Positions 1 to 9,900 of a DNA stretch of 64,000 nucleotides are shown in pieces (position 1 is the stretch's first letter; each line of letters begins with the position of its first letter). The notes beneath the pieces were generated by a model that saw only the letters and a list, made by a program, of their open reading frames with translations, was not told where the DNA came from and did not search any database. Origin of the DNA: Kocuria massiliensis (GTDB lineage Bacteria; Actinomycetota; Actinomycetes; Actinomycetales; Micrococcaceae); contig NZ_LT835160.1 of assembly GCF_900169715.1 (NCBI RefSeq), forward strand, positions 248,001-312,000, given 5' to 3'. Position numbers and translations under genes: made by a program.

Positions 1-1690
1 CAAGTACCAGCAGAACTGCGGAAAGTACCGCCACGTAGAGGCCGAGGTCGCCCGATACAGCACTTTTGAGCTTTCCGAGGTCGGAAGCCAAACTCACCGA
101 GATGAGTCCAGGATTTTCCGGCGCGAGCGCGAGAGGAATGGCATTCTCCACGGCACGGGCGAATCCTGGCTCCACATCCACCACAAACTCGACGACCATC
201 CCAGGAACCTCACGCATGACCTCCGGCGCTACCAACACCGTATTCGTCAGGAGCGGAAGTTCAGGGCCTGGGTCGAACATACCGACGACGTTCAACCTCC
301 GCCCATTGACCCACAGGTGATAACCCCTCGGCTGATGGGTCAGCTCCTCGCTAGCCATGCCCAAATGGCGTGCGGCTTCCCGAGACACAATGGCCTCCCC
401 CAACGCACCGCCAGCCTCCATCTGCTGCAGGACATTCCCTACTCCAGCCGGGAAAAAATGCACGCCTGCCTGTCGAGCTCGCGCGTGAGACAAAATTCCC
501 AAACCAGTTGATGCTGCTTCCATCTCTCCGTCCCACGGAAAGAATCTGGTGACCTGTACATCGGACGGCGCCGCAAGGACCTGATAGCCGGCGGCGCTGA
601 CGTATTCCAACGAGGCCAGTATTCCCTCCGTCCTCGTAGCTATTGTTTTCGTATCTGATTTAGCTTTTCCGAGGACCGGCCCCGAATCTCGATAACTCAC
701 CCTGAGATGCGACGATTCCTGTTGCGCGAACCTTGCCTGGACCTGTTGGCCCGCCGTTTCACTGAGCCCCACGGAACTCGTCAGTCCGCCCACGCCCAGC
801 ATGAAAGACAGCACCACGATCAGGGTTCGTAATGGACGAGACGTTAAGGCCGCGAAGGCATCGACTACATCATCCTGCAGGCCAACCAGCCACATACCTT
901 TCCGGCGAGATACGTGGTCCCCAGGTCTACGCAGAGCGTCGAGGTGAGGGGACCGGCCGCGCCTGGCCTGGACCTCGTCCCTAACGATCCGACCGTCCCG
1001 TAACTCGATGCGGCGTTGCGCCGCCGCCGCCACTTCGGGGTCATGGGTAACGACGACGACGGTCCTGCCGTGAGCATGGAGCGAACGCAAGATGTTGACA
1101 ACGCGTGCCGTGTTCTCCTCGTCCAGATTCCCCGTCGGTTCGTCGGCGAGGACCACTGGCGGGTCGGTCGCCACCGCCCTCGCGATCGCGCACCGTTGAC
1201 GTTCCCCTCCCGAGAGAAGCTTGGCTCGCGTGTTGAGACGATGCCCGAGTCCCAGCTCATTCAGGGTATTCCGAGCTAGCCGGCGTCGCAGTCTTGGTGG
1301 AATGTGGCGCACCCGCAGCCCCATCATCGCGTTAGTCAGGGAAGATTCCTCCAGCAACATATTGGAAGCCTGAAAGACCAAACCGAACATGCGGGATCGA
1401 TGGTTATTGCGCTGTGTCTCATTCAGACGTGAAACGTCCTGGCCGTTCACCACATAGCGGCCTTGGGATGGTCGGTCGAGAAGGGCCAGCAGATTCAACA
1501 AAGTACTCTTGCCGGCTCCCGAGGGGCCAACGATCGCCACAAACTCGCCCGGGTAGATCGCCATATCAAGGCCCTTCAGAACGGGTGAGTCCGCACCTGG
1601 GAATTCCTTCGTCACCTCATGCAGCGTCATGATCGGTTCGGTCGAATGAGCTGATTCCGATGTGACGCTGTGATTTGTTGACGTCATCAT
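1..1690 (-). CDS. MacB-type ABC transporter, fused ATPase and permease (3' end outside window)
   Basis: This frame is open from ATG 1690 to the window edge, about 563 codons, so the C-terminus is missing. Residues 20-245 form an ABC ATPase: Walker A GPSGAGKST (about 55-63), signature LSGGERQR, Walker B VVLADEPTGNLD and the H-loop VTHD. A membrane segment near residue 290-310 is followed by a large extracytoplasmic domain as in MacB/FtsX permeases, and a second membrane segment begins at the edge. The fused ATPase-permease order is that of MacB. The start overlaps the stop of the adaptor gene as ATGA (1687-1690), so the two are probably translationally coupled. Family knowledge: MacB works with a MacA adaptor to move peptides, lipopeptides or proteins from the outer face of the membrane, powered from the cytoplasm. 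The substrate is not known; the crystallin-like protein in the same cassette is one candidate. Confidence 0.9.
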   Translation of the reverse strand, partial: MMTSTNHSVTSESAHSTEPIMTLHEVTKEFPGADSPVLKGLDMAIYPGEFVAIVGPSGAGKSTLLNLLALLDRPSQGRYVVNGQDVSRLNETQRNNHRSRMFGLVFQASNMLLEESSLTNAMMGLRVRHIPPRLRRRLARNTLNELGLGHRLNTRAKLLSGGERQRCAIARAVATDPPVVLADEPTGNLDEENTARVVNILRSLHAHGRTVVVVTHDPEVAAAAQRRIELRDGRIVRDEVQARRGRSPHLDALRRPGDHVSRRKGMWLVGLQDDVVDAFAALTSRPLRTLIVVLSFMLGVGGLTSSVGLSETAGQQVQARFAQQESSHLRVSYRDSGPVLGKAKSDTKTIATRTEGILASLEYVSAAGYQVLAAPSDVQVTRFFPWDGEMEAASTGLGILSHARARQAGVHFFPAGVGNVLQQMEAGGALGEAIVSREAARHLGMASEELTHQPRGYHLWVNGRRLNVVGMFDPGPELPLLTNTVLVAPEVMREVPGMVVEFVVDVEPGFARAVENAIPLALAPENPGLISVSLASDLGKLKSAVSGDLGLYVAVLSAVLLVL

Positions 1691-2874
1691 TGAAGCTGCA
1701 CCCGCTGGTTAACCTCGAGGCCCCCAGATACCGCCGCGTATCCGTCGTCGCGTCGTAGGACCTTAACCTCCACGCGTCGTGTGGGTGGGCCGGATGAAGA
1801 ACCCTCAGCCCGGCTTGAAGGGTCTTCTACTTCGACGAATGTTCCACTACCCTCCTGGCGTACGGCAGTGAGAGGAACCGCGAGAGATTCTTGTCGATCT
1901 CCACGCCCATGAACGCTGACGGATTGACCCGGCACCAATATGCTGGGCTCGTGAACCGTCACCGTAACGTCGTAGCCGCTCCCGATGCCTTCTGTTCCTG
2001 GGTCGAAGGAGCCTATGGCTTGCACCGCGCCAGCGGTCCGGCCGCGACTTGTTTGCACGTCTACGGCGGTTCCCTCGGTTACCTGCTCGCGGCGCTCTGC
2101 CGGAAGCCGAAACTTCACACGAGCCTCGGACGTGCGTAGGACGACGAACCGGTCGTGGATACCCACCGTGGTCGCAACATCTGCGGTATTGACCACCTGA
2201 CGCTTACCGTCCGGCAATGACACGAAATGGGCATGCGGGATCGTGGTCAGACGCCCCTCAGAGGTGGGGAGATCATCGCTCCGGTACAGAGCTTCCACTG
2301 CCCTCAGCATCTCGCGGGTCACGGTTCCCGTCGGCGCAACGGGATAGCCTGCCAAAGACAGAGATCGTTGCAGGGCAAGGACATCGTCCCCGGAGTCTTT
2401 CAGGGCCAAATCCCGATACAACGGCAATGGACCGTCCAACCCATAGATCGGCTCACCGTTGATCATCCCCAACAGATCACCGGACGCCACCTGATCACCA
2501 GGCGACAGGGTTCGTCGCGTCAGCACCCCGTCCCGCGGGGATAAAATGTCCGCGGTCGTACCGTCCTCCACGTTTCCGGCGACATCGATCCCCTCCGAGA
2601 CCACACGACGTTCGACCTTGGCCCAGACGGGTACGACGGCTTCTCCTTGCTCCTCCACCGATGGTCCCTGTGGTTTGTATTTGAGCCCCAGTGCGAAGGA
2701 CCCCACCGAGCTCACCGCCAGAGTCAAGACCACCAGAACGACTTTCCAACGTCGCATGGCGGATTGCCGTGCGCCTTCGCTGGTTCGAGGATTTTCGACC
2801 TCAACGTAGTCTTCGGGCGACGACGCTTCGTCCGGGTCCGGACCACCCGATCTAAGCCCAGGCGTCAACGTCAC
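1687..2874 (-). CDS. MacA/HlyD-type adaptor with peptidoglycan-binding domain
   Basis: A 395-residue protein with a cytoplasmic tail of about 40 residues, one membrane anchor (about 43-63) and an extracytoplasmic part. After a short lipoyl/barrel-hybrid beta region (ILSPRDGVLTRRTLSPGDQV) there is a PG_binding_1-like segment at about 130-190 (YRDLALKDSGDDVLALQRSL), then further beta-barrel adaptor sequence. This build, a HlyD/MacA adaptor carrying a peptidoglycan-binding module, is common for Gram-positive MacAB-like exporters, which have no outer membrane partner. The gene overlaps the lipoprotein gene upstream (stop 2871, start 2874) and the ABC gene downstream, both by ATGA, so the three are one translationally coupled unit. 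It probably anchors the ABC exporter to the wall and may gate substrate release. Confidence 0.85.
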   Translation of the reverse strand: MTLTPGLRSGGPDPDEASSPEDYVEVENPRTSEGARQSAMRRWKVVLVVLTLAVSSVGSFALGLKYKPQGPSVEEQGEAVVPVWAKVERRVVSEGIDVAGNVEDGTTADILSPRDGVLTRRTLSPGDQVASGDLLGMINGEPIYGLDGPLPLYRDLALKDSGDDVLALQRSLSLAGYPVAPTGTVTREMLRAVEALYRSDDLPTSEGRLTTIPHAHFVSLPDGKRQVVNTADVATTVGIHDRFVVLRTSEARVKFRLPAERREQVTEGTAVDVQTSRGRTAGAVQAIGSFDPGTEGIGSGYDVTVTVHEPSILVPGQSVSVHGRGDRQESLAVPLTAVRQEGSGTFVEVEDPSSRAEGSSSGPPTRRVEVKVLRRDDGYAAVSGGLEVNQRVQLQ

Positions 2875-3719
2875 GATGCCACCTGGCTGAGGTACATCTC
2901 AGCGGCCTCCGATTTGGTCCGGAAAAATTCCTTCGCGGCGTCGAGTTCTGCCTGATGATCTTCGATGAGTGGAATTTGGAACGACGCCTCAATATCGGCC
3001 AACGACTGAGCCATGTTGGACTCCTGCGAACACCGCGCTTCCAACATGGCGAGCCTCGTCAATTCTTCCGCGTTTCTAGAATCGGACAAGTCTCTTTCAG
3101 CAACGTTTCTGCTTTCTTCTGTGTCCCATTCGCCAGACACAGGGGTCAGCCCGCGACCTTTAAGGCAAACTTCCCATTTCCGCACCGCGGACCCCCATTC
3201 CGGCGTTTTCTGGGCCGCGTCCCCCGCCTCGAGCGACAATCTGTCAGCGAGCCCACTAATGTTCTCTTCCTCTGCAGGTGAAACTCGCCTCACCTCACCA
3301 TCATGTTCGGCGAGGCATTTAACTCGTAGCTCATCCATAGAGGACTCGTAAAACGTTCCTCCGGAGGTTCTCTGGGATGCTGCGAGAAGGAACTGAACTT
3401 CATTCTTCGCTGCGAGTTCATTCCAAATTCCGTATTCTCGACTTTCATCATTGAAAGTCACGTCTTCACGTTTTACGGGAAGCACCGAAATGCCGTGATC
3501 TCGAAAGCATTTCTCCACAATACGGATTCGAGCAATTTCCATAGTCACTTTTTGCTCAGGACTCGCCCTATACTCATCTAGCGGATAGACAATATGGTTG
3601 CGGGTTTCATCAAGTTTGGCCCGAGCTTCTTGGTCACGGGCAGTTTCCAAGCTGGTGCACCCCGTCATCAACAAGGTCATCCCTAGTACGGCTACCGCCG
3701 ACATACCTTTGATGTTCAT
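2871..3719 (-). CDS. Lipoprotein of the crystallin-MacAB cassette
   Basis: A predicted lipoprotein of 282 residues. The signal peptide (MNIKGMSAVAVLGMTLLMTG) runs directly into the lipobox cysteine, followed by TSLETA. I chose ATG 3719; ATG 3722 lies one codon earlier, and a longer in-frame start at 3776 would place residues before the signal peptide. The mature part is charged and helical, with four cysteines in similar settings (VEKCFRDHG, RVKCLAEHD, WEVCLKGRG, EARCSQES), suggesting two disulfide-linked repeats. No enzyme motif is visible. Codon use is much more AT-rich than in most of the window. It is coupled to the MacA gene by an ATGA overlap. Roles that fit are substrate receptor, exporter accessory or immunity/self-protection protein; the sequence does not decide between them. 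Confidence 0.75.
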   Translation of the reverse strand: MNIKGMSAVAVLGMTLLMTGCTSLETARDQEARAKLDETRNHIVYPLDEYRASPEQKVTMEIARIRIVEKCFRDHGISVLPVKREDVTFNDESREYGIWNELAAKNEVQFLLAASQRTSGGTFYESSMDELRVKCLAEHDGEVRRVSPAEEENISGLADRLSLEAGDAAQKTPEWGSAVRKWEVCLKGRGLTPVSGEWDTEESRNVAERDLSDSRNAEELTRLAMLEARCSQESNMAQSLADIEASFQIPLIEDHQAELDAAKEFFRTKSEAAEMYLSQVAS

Positions 3720-3785
3720 CATCTTCTCTTGATAACCAATGGAAGAGGGGCATTTCTGAACACCCCTCTTCGCCAACTGGATTAA

Positions 3786-4118
3786 CTACCTAATATTACT
3801 ATGATGGAAGGAACTAATCCGGTCATTCCAGTTCCCAAATTGGGTTCTTCTTAGGTCATTAAAACTGTGGCTGGTTTCAAACCGTGCACCCCGATATCGG
3901 TCATCCTGAAAATATACCGTCCAAATGCCTGCCGAGGATATCGACGAAGCCCTGTCGTTCATGAAGCCCAGATTATTGGATTTCGGAGCATCAAACTTAA
4001 ACCCAGAATAGTTTTTATGCTCATACAGGGCGGTGGCACTTGCTGGGCTCGCAACTGCGCCAGCGACCCCACATGACATGCACACGATGGCAAAGACTTT
4101 CCGGTATTTATGAGACAT
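3786..4118 (-). CDS. Secreted beta/gamma-crystallin-like (peptidase inhibitor I36-like) protein
   Basis: A small exported protein of 110 residues. ATG 4118 is preceded by an AAAGGAC Shine-Dalgarno at good spacing, and the product begins with a basic n-region (MSHKYRK), a hydrophobic stretch and a PASA-T cleavage site. The mature part of about 80 residues has two crystallin-type Greek-key signatures: LYEHKNYSGFKF and VYFQDDRYRGARFE, each followed by a hydrophobic core and an N-D-R-x-SS motif (FMNDRASSI, NWNDRISSF). This resembles the I36 family, which includes the Streptomyces metalloproteinase inhibitor SMPI and the killer-toxin-like protein SKLP. The gene is AT-rich, has its own promoter, and lies about 65 bp upstream of the lipoprotein gene. 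Protease inhibitor, secreted toxin or envelope structural protein are all possible. Confidence 0.75.
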   Translation of the reverse strand: MSHKYRKVFAIVCMSCGVAGAVASPASATALYEHKNYSGFKFDAPKSNNLGFMNDRASSISSAGIWTVYFQDDRYRGARFETSHSFNDLRRTQFGNWNDRISSFHHSNIR

Positions 4119-4242
4119 CACAAATGTCCTTTCATAGGCGCAGCACACCCTGTGCCACACACCCAATCCGGCACCGTCTTCATTGACGGTCCGGCAACGA
4201 ATCCCGACGAGTAACTAGAGCGCGGGTTGTTCGTTACCCTTA

Positions 4243-4271
4243 TTCATAGTCGACCCTTGAGATCATGGCAA
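4243..4271 (-). promoter_or_regulatory. Promoter of the crystallin-MacAB cassette
   Basis: On the minus strand TTGCCA (4266-4271) and TATGAA (4243-4248) are separated by 17 bp, a good match to a housekeeping sigma factor promoter. It gives a leader of roughly 115 nt before ATG 4118. No other comparable promoter is seen between the genes of the cassette. Confidence 0.55.
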
Positions 4272-4318
4272 TAGTTTTCTTTAAAATTTTTATTTCCCCT
4301 AGTGGGCGACTTTAACAG

Positions 4319-4369
4319 AAAACAGCCTCCAACTAGGGAAATGCATTTCCCCTAGTTGGAGGCTGTTTT
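4319..4369 (-). terminator. Long hairpin terminator after glyA-folD
   Basis: Two 20-bp arms (4319-4338 and 4350-4369) are perfectly complementary around an 11-base centre that extends the pairing by several more base pairs. On the minus strand the stem is followed by TTTT, so it should end the folD transcript 28 bp after its stop codon. The A-tract on the other side would let it work in both directions. Confidence 0.8.
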
Positions 4370-4396
4370 AGATGAAGCTAGTTTGGAGTGGGCCCG

Positions 4397-5293
4397 TCAG
4401 GCAGCCGCGCGCTCCGCAGCTTCGACAACGTTCACAAGGAGCATCGCGCGAGTCATCGGCCCGACGCCGCCCGGGTTCGGCGAATACCACGCCGACTTAG
4501 CGGCGGCGTCGGGATGGATATCTCCCGTGAGCTTCTTTTTGCCGGTTTCCGGATCTAGGACCCGGGAAACACCGACGTCCAGCACGATGGCCCCGTCCGT
4601 AACCTGCTCGGGCCTGACGGCATGGGGAACTCCGATCGCGGCGACGATGATGTCCGCGCGACGAAGTACCTCGTCCAGGTTCTTGGTTCCCGTGTGCGCC
4701 ACCGTCACCGTAGCGTTGATGTCACGACGCGCCAGCAACAAGCTGAGCGGCCGGCCCACCGTAATCCCTCGTCCGAGAACGACGACGTCCTTGCCCACGA
4801 GATTGATACCGTGACGGTGCATCAGCTCGATGATCCCGTTTGGCGTACATGGCAAGGGAGAATCCATCTCCCCATACACGTTGAGCACCAACTTGCCGAG
4901 GTTGGTGGGATGCAGACCATCCGCGTCCTTCAGCGGATCGATGAGCTCCAGAATGCGGCCGGTGTCCAGGTGTTCCGGAAGCGGAAGTTGGACGATGTAT
5001 CCGGTGCATGCCGGGTCATCATTCAGCTCCTGAATCACCCGCTCGAGCTCCTCCTGGGAGACATCCTCAGGAAGATCTCGCCGGATCGACGCAATTCCAA
5101 CTTCCGCGCAGTCCCGATGCTTGCCTGCAACGTAGGAGCGCGAACCGGGGTCGTCCCCCACCAGAACCGTGCCAAGGCCCGGCGTGATGCCCTTGGCCTT
5201 GAGGGCGTCGACGCGGTCTCGAAGCTCTGTCTTGATGGCCGCAGCCGTAGCCGTTCCGTCGAGTATCCGCGCCTGGTGGTTCTGTTCCGTCAT
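4397..5293 (-). CDS. folD: Bifunctional methylenetetrahydrofolate dehydrogenase/cyclohydrolase
   Basis: A cytoplasmic enzyme that interconverts 5,10-methylene-THF and 10-formyl-THF with NADP. It has the FolD catalytic region ([10 protein letters not shown] with Tyr and Lys), the VQLPLPEH motif, the DADGLHP motif, the Rossmann segment [13 protein letters not shown] and the C-terminal [13 protein letters not shown] chose ATG 5293 (298 residues) because GGAAAG precedes it at good spacing; an in-frame GTG at 5344, overlapping the end of glyA, would add 17 residues not typical of the family. It lies 44 bp downstream of glyA, giving a one-carbon operon: GlyA makes methylene-THF and FolD passes it to formyl-THF for the purN and purH reactions encoded nearby. 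Confidence 0.95.
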   Translation of the reverse strand: MTEQNHQARILDGTATAAAIKTELRDRVDALKAKGITPGLGTVLVGDDPGSRSYVAGKHRDCAEVGIASIRRDLPEDVSQEELERVIQELNDDPACTGYIVQLPLPEHLDTGRILELIDPLKDADGLHPTNLGKLVLNVYGEMDSPLPCTPNGIIELMHRHGINLVGKDVVVLGRGITVGRPLSLLLARRDINATVTVAHTGTKNLDEVLRRADIIVAAIGVPHAVRPEQVTDGAIVLDVGVSRVLDPETGKKKLTGDIHPDAAAKSAWYSPNPGGVGPMTRAMLLVNVVEAAERAAA

Positions 5294-5337
5294 CGTGGTC
5301 TTTCCGGTCGTCGCTTCGTGGGTCTGAGGTTCCGCGG

Positions 5338-6624
5338 TTACCACTGCTCGAGGCCCTCGTAGAGCGGGAACTCGCCGGCGAGCTTCTCTACGCGGCTCCG
5401 GAGGGAAGCGACGTCGGCGTTCGGCTTAAGCGCCGTCGCAATGATGTCCGCGACTTCCGTAAATTCTTCGCGACCAAAACCGCGAGTGGCCAGCGCAGGC
5501 GTACCGATACGCAGGCCCGAGGTGGTCATGGGCGGGCGAGGGTCATTGGGTACAGCGTTGCGATTCACCGTGATCCCCGCCTCGTGGAGGATGTCCTCGG
5601 CCTGCTTACCGTCGAGCTCCGATTCACGAAGGTCCACGAGCACCAGGTGGACGTCGGTGCCACCGGTGAGCACCGAAATTCCGTGCTCGGCCACGTCGGG
5701 CTCCGACAACCGCTCCGCAAGCACCTGGGCGCCTTCGATGGTTCGCTGCTGACGATCCTTGAACTCCGGGCTTGCGGCGATCTTGAAGGCCACGGCCTTG
5801 CCTGCGATCACGTGCATGAGCGGTCCGCCCTGTTGGCCGGGGAAAACCGCCGAGTCAATCTTCTTCTTGAGCTCCTCGACGCAGAGGATCACACCGGAAC
5901 GCGGCCCCGCGAGCGTCTTGTGCACGGTCGAGGAGACGACGTGAGCATGCGGTACCGGGTTGGCGTGCAATCCGGCCGCGACGAGGCCCGCAAAGTGCGC
6001 CATGTCCACCCAAAGGTAGGCGCCGACCTCATCGGCAATCTCGCGGAATCGCTTGAAATCCTGCTCGCGGGGGTACGCGGACCATCCGGCAACAATGACC
6101 TTGGGCTTTGCCTCGAGGGCAACCTCACGGACCTTGTCCATGTCCAAGCGCCCGGTGGCCGGGTCCACCTCGTACGCGGCGATGTTGTACAGCTTTCCGG
6201 AGACGTTGAGCTTCATGCCATGCGTCAAATGGCCGCCGTGAGCCAAGGACAAGCCCATCAAAGTATCGCCGGGCTGCATGAGGGCCATCATGACGGCGGC
6301 ATTCGCCTGCGCACCGGAATGCGGCTGAACGTTGGCGTGCTCGGCCCCGAAAAGCTTCTTGGCGCGTTCCCGGGCCAAATCCTCGATGACGTCCACGTGT
6401 TCGCATCCGCCGTAGTATCGACGGCCCGGGTAACCCTCCGCGTATTTATTCGTCAGGACGGATCCCTGAGCTTCCAAGACGGCTCTGGGAGCGAAATTCT
6501 CGGAGGCGATCATCTCCAGGGTATTGCGCTGGCGACCCAGCTCCGCGGTGATGGCCTCGGCGATCTCGGGATCGAACTCGCTCAGCGATCGATTGTTGAC
6601 ATCCTGCGTGGAAGGGTTCGTCAT
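5338..6624 (-). CDS. glyA: Serine hydroxymethyltransferase
   Basis: A PLP enzyme of 428 residues that converts serine and THF to glycine and 5,10-methylene-THF. Hallmarks include the N-terminal [18 protein letters not shown], the [16 protein letters not shown] substrate segment and the PLP-lysine motif [17 protein letters not shown] 6624 (MTNPSTQ) is preceded by GGAGAG at 4-5 bases and is preferred over an in-frame start 14 codons earlier. It is the first gene of glyA-folD. In the 333 bp between it and the divergent HAD-GH65 gene there is an inverted repeat GATTCTC/GAGAATC (6674-6680 and 6700-6706) about 50-80 bp upstream of the glyA start. No recognisable riboswitch was seen there. Confidence 0.95.
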   Translation of the reverse strand: MTNPSTQDVNNRSLSEFDPEIAEAITAELGRQRNTLEMIASENFAPRAVLEAQGSVLTNKYAEGYPGRRYYGGCEHVDVIEDLARERAKKLFGAEHANVQPHSGAQANAAVMMALMQPGDTLMGLSLAHGGHLTHGMKLNVSGKLYNIAAYEVDPATGRLDMDKVREVALEAKPKVIVAGWSAYPREQDFKRFREIADEVGAYLWVDMAHFAGLVAAGLHANPVPHAHVVSSTVHKTLAGPRSGVILCVEELKKKIDSAVFPGQQGGPLMHVIAGKAVAFKIAASPEFKDRQQRTIEGAQVLAERLSEPDVAEHGISVLTGGTDVHLVLVDLRESELDGKQAEDILHEAGITVNRNAVPNDPRPPMTTSGLRIGTPALATRGFGREEFTEVADIIATALKPNADVASLRSRVEKLAGEFPLYEGLEQW

Positions 6625-6957
6625 TGCTCTCCTGGTGACCTGAGCACACGCCGACCGACGTGGCACGCGAAAAGATTCTCCTCAAGTCTAAGACATCGTG
6701 AGAATCCTCTGGGGCTTCACGTCACATGACGGTGGATGAGATCAAGCCATACGTGAACGTTGCCGGAAATTCAGCCTCCGAAGCGGACCCGCGGCATACC
6801 GAACGTGTTTAATGGGGGCCTGAGCCAACCCGAAAGGTCTTTTGCCTTGATGAATTCCTTGAGCCCGCTCGGCACTAGCGATCCATTGAACTTACGATCG
6901 GGATCGCCCTACAGGCCCGATTCGAGAACGACTCGTGAAAATCGCTCGGACCTCAGC

Positions 6958-9900
6958 ATGTCCATCCCACAAAAAGCCGTCATTTTCGACATGGACGGCG
7001 TCGTCACGGATACCGCGTCGGTCCATTCCAGCGCGTGGAAGCAGCTCTTCGACGCGATTCTGACCGATCAGCGCTTGGAACCAGCCTCGGGATACTCCGC
7101 CGAGGATATCGATCGGAGCGAATTCAGCATCGCCACCGACTACCGCGAGTATGTGGACGGGCGAGCCCGCGAAGACGGCGTCCGCACCCTCCTCGCCGCA
7201 CGTCACGCGGCGCTTCCCGAAGGCTCCGAGGCAGATTCTGCCGGTGCGTGGACCGTCCAAGGGCAGGCGCGGCTGAAGAATGACTACTTCACCTCAGAGC
7301 TGGAAGAACACGGCGTGACCGTTTTCAACGGCACCGTGGACTTGATCCTCCGCCTCCAGCGCAGCGGCATCCCGACCGCCCTCGTCACTGCCTCTCGCAA
7401 TTCCCGGCCGGTGCTGGAGGCCGCGGAACTCGACGGGGTCTTCGACGTCATCATTGATGGCTCCTACGCGTTGGAGCATGGCATCCCCGGGAAGCCAGCC
7501 CCCGACATGTTCCTCGCAGCCGCCCAGCAGCTCGGGATCGATCCCTCAGAAGCCGCCGTGATCGAAGACGCCGTCTCGGGTGTTCAAGCGGCACGCGCGG
7601 GCGGGTTTGGCCTCGTCGTCGGCATCAACCGGCATGGCGAACGAGAAGACCTGGAGCGAGCCGGGGCCGACGTCGTCCACAACGACGTCGCCGAGCTGGA
7701 CTTGGGCGCCCAACGGGATGACTCCTGGAAGCTCATTTTCCACGGCTTTGATCCGAAACAGGAAGGTCACCGCGAAGCGCTGCTGACCTTGGCCAATGGC
7801 TACATGGGTGTTCGCGGGTGCCGTCCGGAACGAAGTGACGACGGCATCCACTATCCCGGCACTTACGTCGCCGGCCTATTCAACCGCGTGGTCTCGCACA
7901 TCAATGGACGCGACCTCGAGCACGAGTCGATGGTCAACCTGCCGAATTTCCAATTCTTCGACATCCGCCTCCGCGGTGGCGACTGGTGGTCCGAAGGCGG
8001 CATGAAGCCTCTCGACGAGATCACGGAGCTGGACCTACGCCACGGCGTACTGACGCGCACGTGCACCCTGGTTGAGGTACCCGACTCCGAGTCGGAAGAC
8101 CCGGATCACCATCTTCGACGCGTCAAAGTCACCCAGCGGCGCCTTGTCTCGATGGCCGACCGGCACCTGGCCGCGATGGAAACCACCATCACCCCCGTTG
8201 GCTGGAGCGGGCGTATCCACGTGCGCAGCGGAATCGACCCGAACGTCACCAATAACAATGTGCGGGAATACAAGGATCTCGCCCGTCACCACCTCGTGGT
8301 CGACGGTTCCACGACCCTTCCAGATGAAACTCTGGTCAATGTGGTGCGGACCAACCAATCGGATCACCAGGTTTCGGTCGCCCAACGCACCAACGTGCGC
8401 GCCGCGGTGAACACCCGCCTCGAACGCGAGGTCCGCCCCGGCGGCATCGAGATGCGCCGCTACCGTGTGAATGGCGAGGATGGTCAGTCGATCACTTTCG
8501 ACACGACCACGGCGATGGTGACTTCACGCGACGCCGCGATCGCCTCCTCTCTCCTGGGCGCCGTCGAAACGCTCAACCGTTCCGAGGGCGGATTCGAGGG
8601 CCTCTACACGGCACATGAAAAAGCATGGTCCCGCCTCTGGGCACGGTTTGCCGTGGATATCGATGCGGACGTCGACACGATGCTGGCGCTGCGGCTTCAC
8701 ATTTTCCACATCGTGCAGACCCTAAGTCCCAACATGGAACTCAACGACGCCGGTGTCACGGCGCGCGGTCTGCACGGCGAAGGGTATCGAGGTCATATCT
8801 TCTGGGATGAAATCTTCATTCTGCCGCTCATCACCCTTCGCATGCCGTCCGTGACTCGCTCGCTCTTGCAGTACCGGTGGAACCGTCTTCCCGCTGCACG
8901 CCATAAAGCCGCCGAATTCGGCGCACAGGGAGCCATGTTCCCTTGGCAGTCCGGTTCCGACGGACGCGAAGAGACGCCGGTCGAGCTGTACAACCCGCAT
9001 TCGGACCGTTGGATGCCGGATAATTCCTGGCGCCAATTCCACGTGGGCCTAGCGATTGGGTTCAATGCGTGGCAGTACTACACGGCCACGGGCGATACCG
9101 ATTGGCTCGCTCAACACGGCGCCGAGCTGATGATCGAAATCTCGCGCTTTTTCTCGTCCCTGATCAGCTACGACGAGGCCGACGAACGGTTCCACATTGA
9201 GGGCGCCATGGGCCCGGACGAATATCACGACGGCTACCCCGGTTCCGTGGATGGCGGTGGACTCAAGGACAACGCCTACACGAATATCTTGGCCGCGTGG
9301 TTGTTCCGCCACACCTCGGAAATCTTCGACGAATTGCCCGAGCACCTGGCATTCCAGGTGGCCTCGTCCAACTCCGTCAACGAGGCCGAGTTGGAGTCGT
9401 GGAAGCACATGGCCTCCCGGCTAGCCGTGCCATTCAACCGTGACGGCACCATCAGCCAATTCGACGGTTACGACGACCTTCAAGAAATCGACTGGGATCA
9501 CTACCGCCGCAAATACGGCAACATCGGGCGCATGGATTTGATCCTCGAATCCGAAGGCGACGCAACCAATAATTACAAGCTCTCCAAGCAGGCGGATACC
9601 CTCATGCTGGTGTATCTTTTCGGCCAACATGGCCTCAAAGAAGAGCTATCGCTGCTGGGATACGACGTCTCCCTGGCCAAAATTGAGGAGACCATCGCCT
9701 TCTACCTGCCGCGCACCTCCAACGGCTCGACGCTCTCCCGTGTGGTGACGGCGTCCATCATGTCCCGGGTGGATCCCCGCCATTCGTGGAGCGTGTACCA
9801 AGATGCCCTCATGGCCGACTTGGATGACACCCAGGGAGGCACGACTCAAGAAGGCATCCATCTGGGCGCGATGTGCGGAACCCTGGACGTCGTTCAGCGG

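Noticed and set aside
865-1260. A 131-codon minus-strand frame
   Set aside because: It is another frame of the MacB gene, whose ABC motifs are in the frame that starts at 1690.
5584-6729. A 381-codon plus-strand frame opposite glyA
   Set aside because: Antisense shadow of a well-supported enzyme.
6625-6957. A riboswitch upstream of glyA
   Set aside because: Only a 7-bp inverted repeat is present; the cores of glycine, THF and SAM riboswitches were not found.
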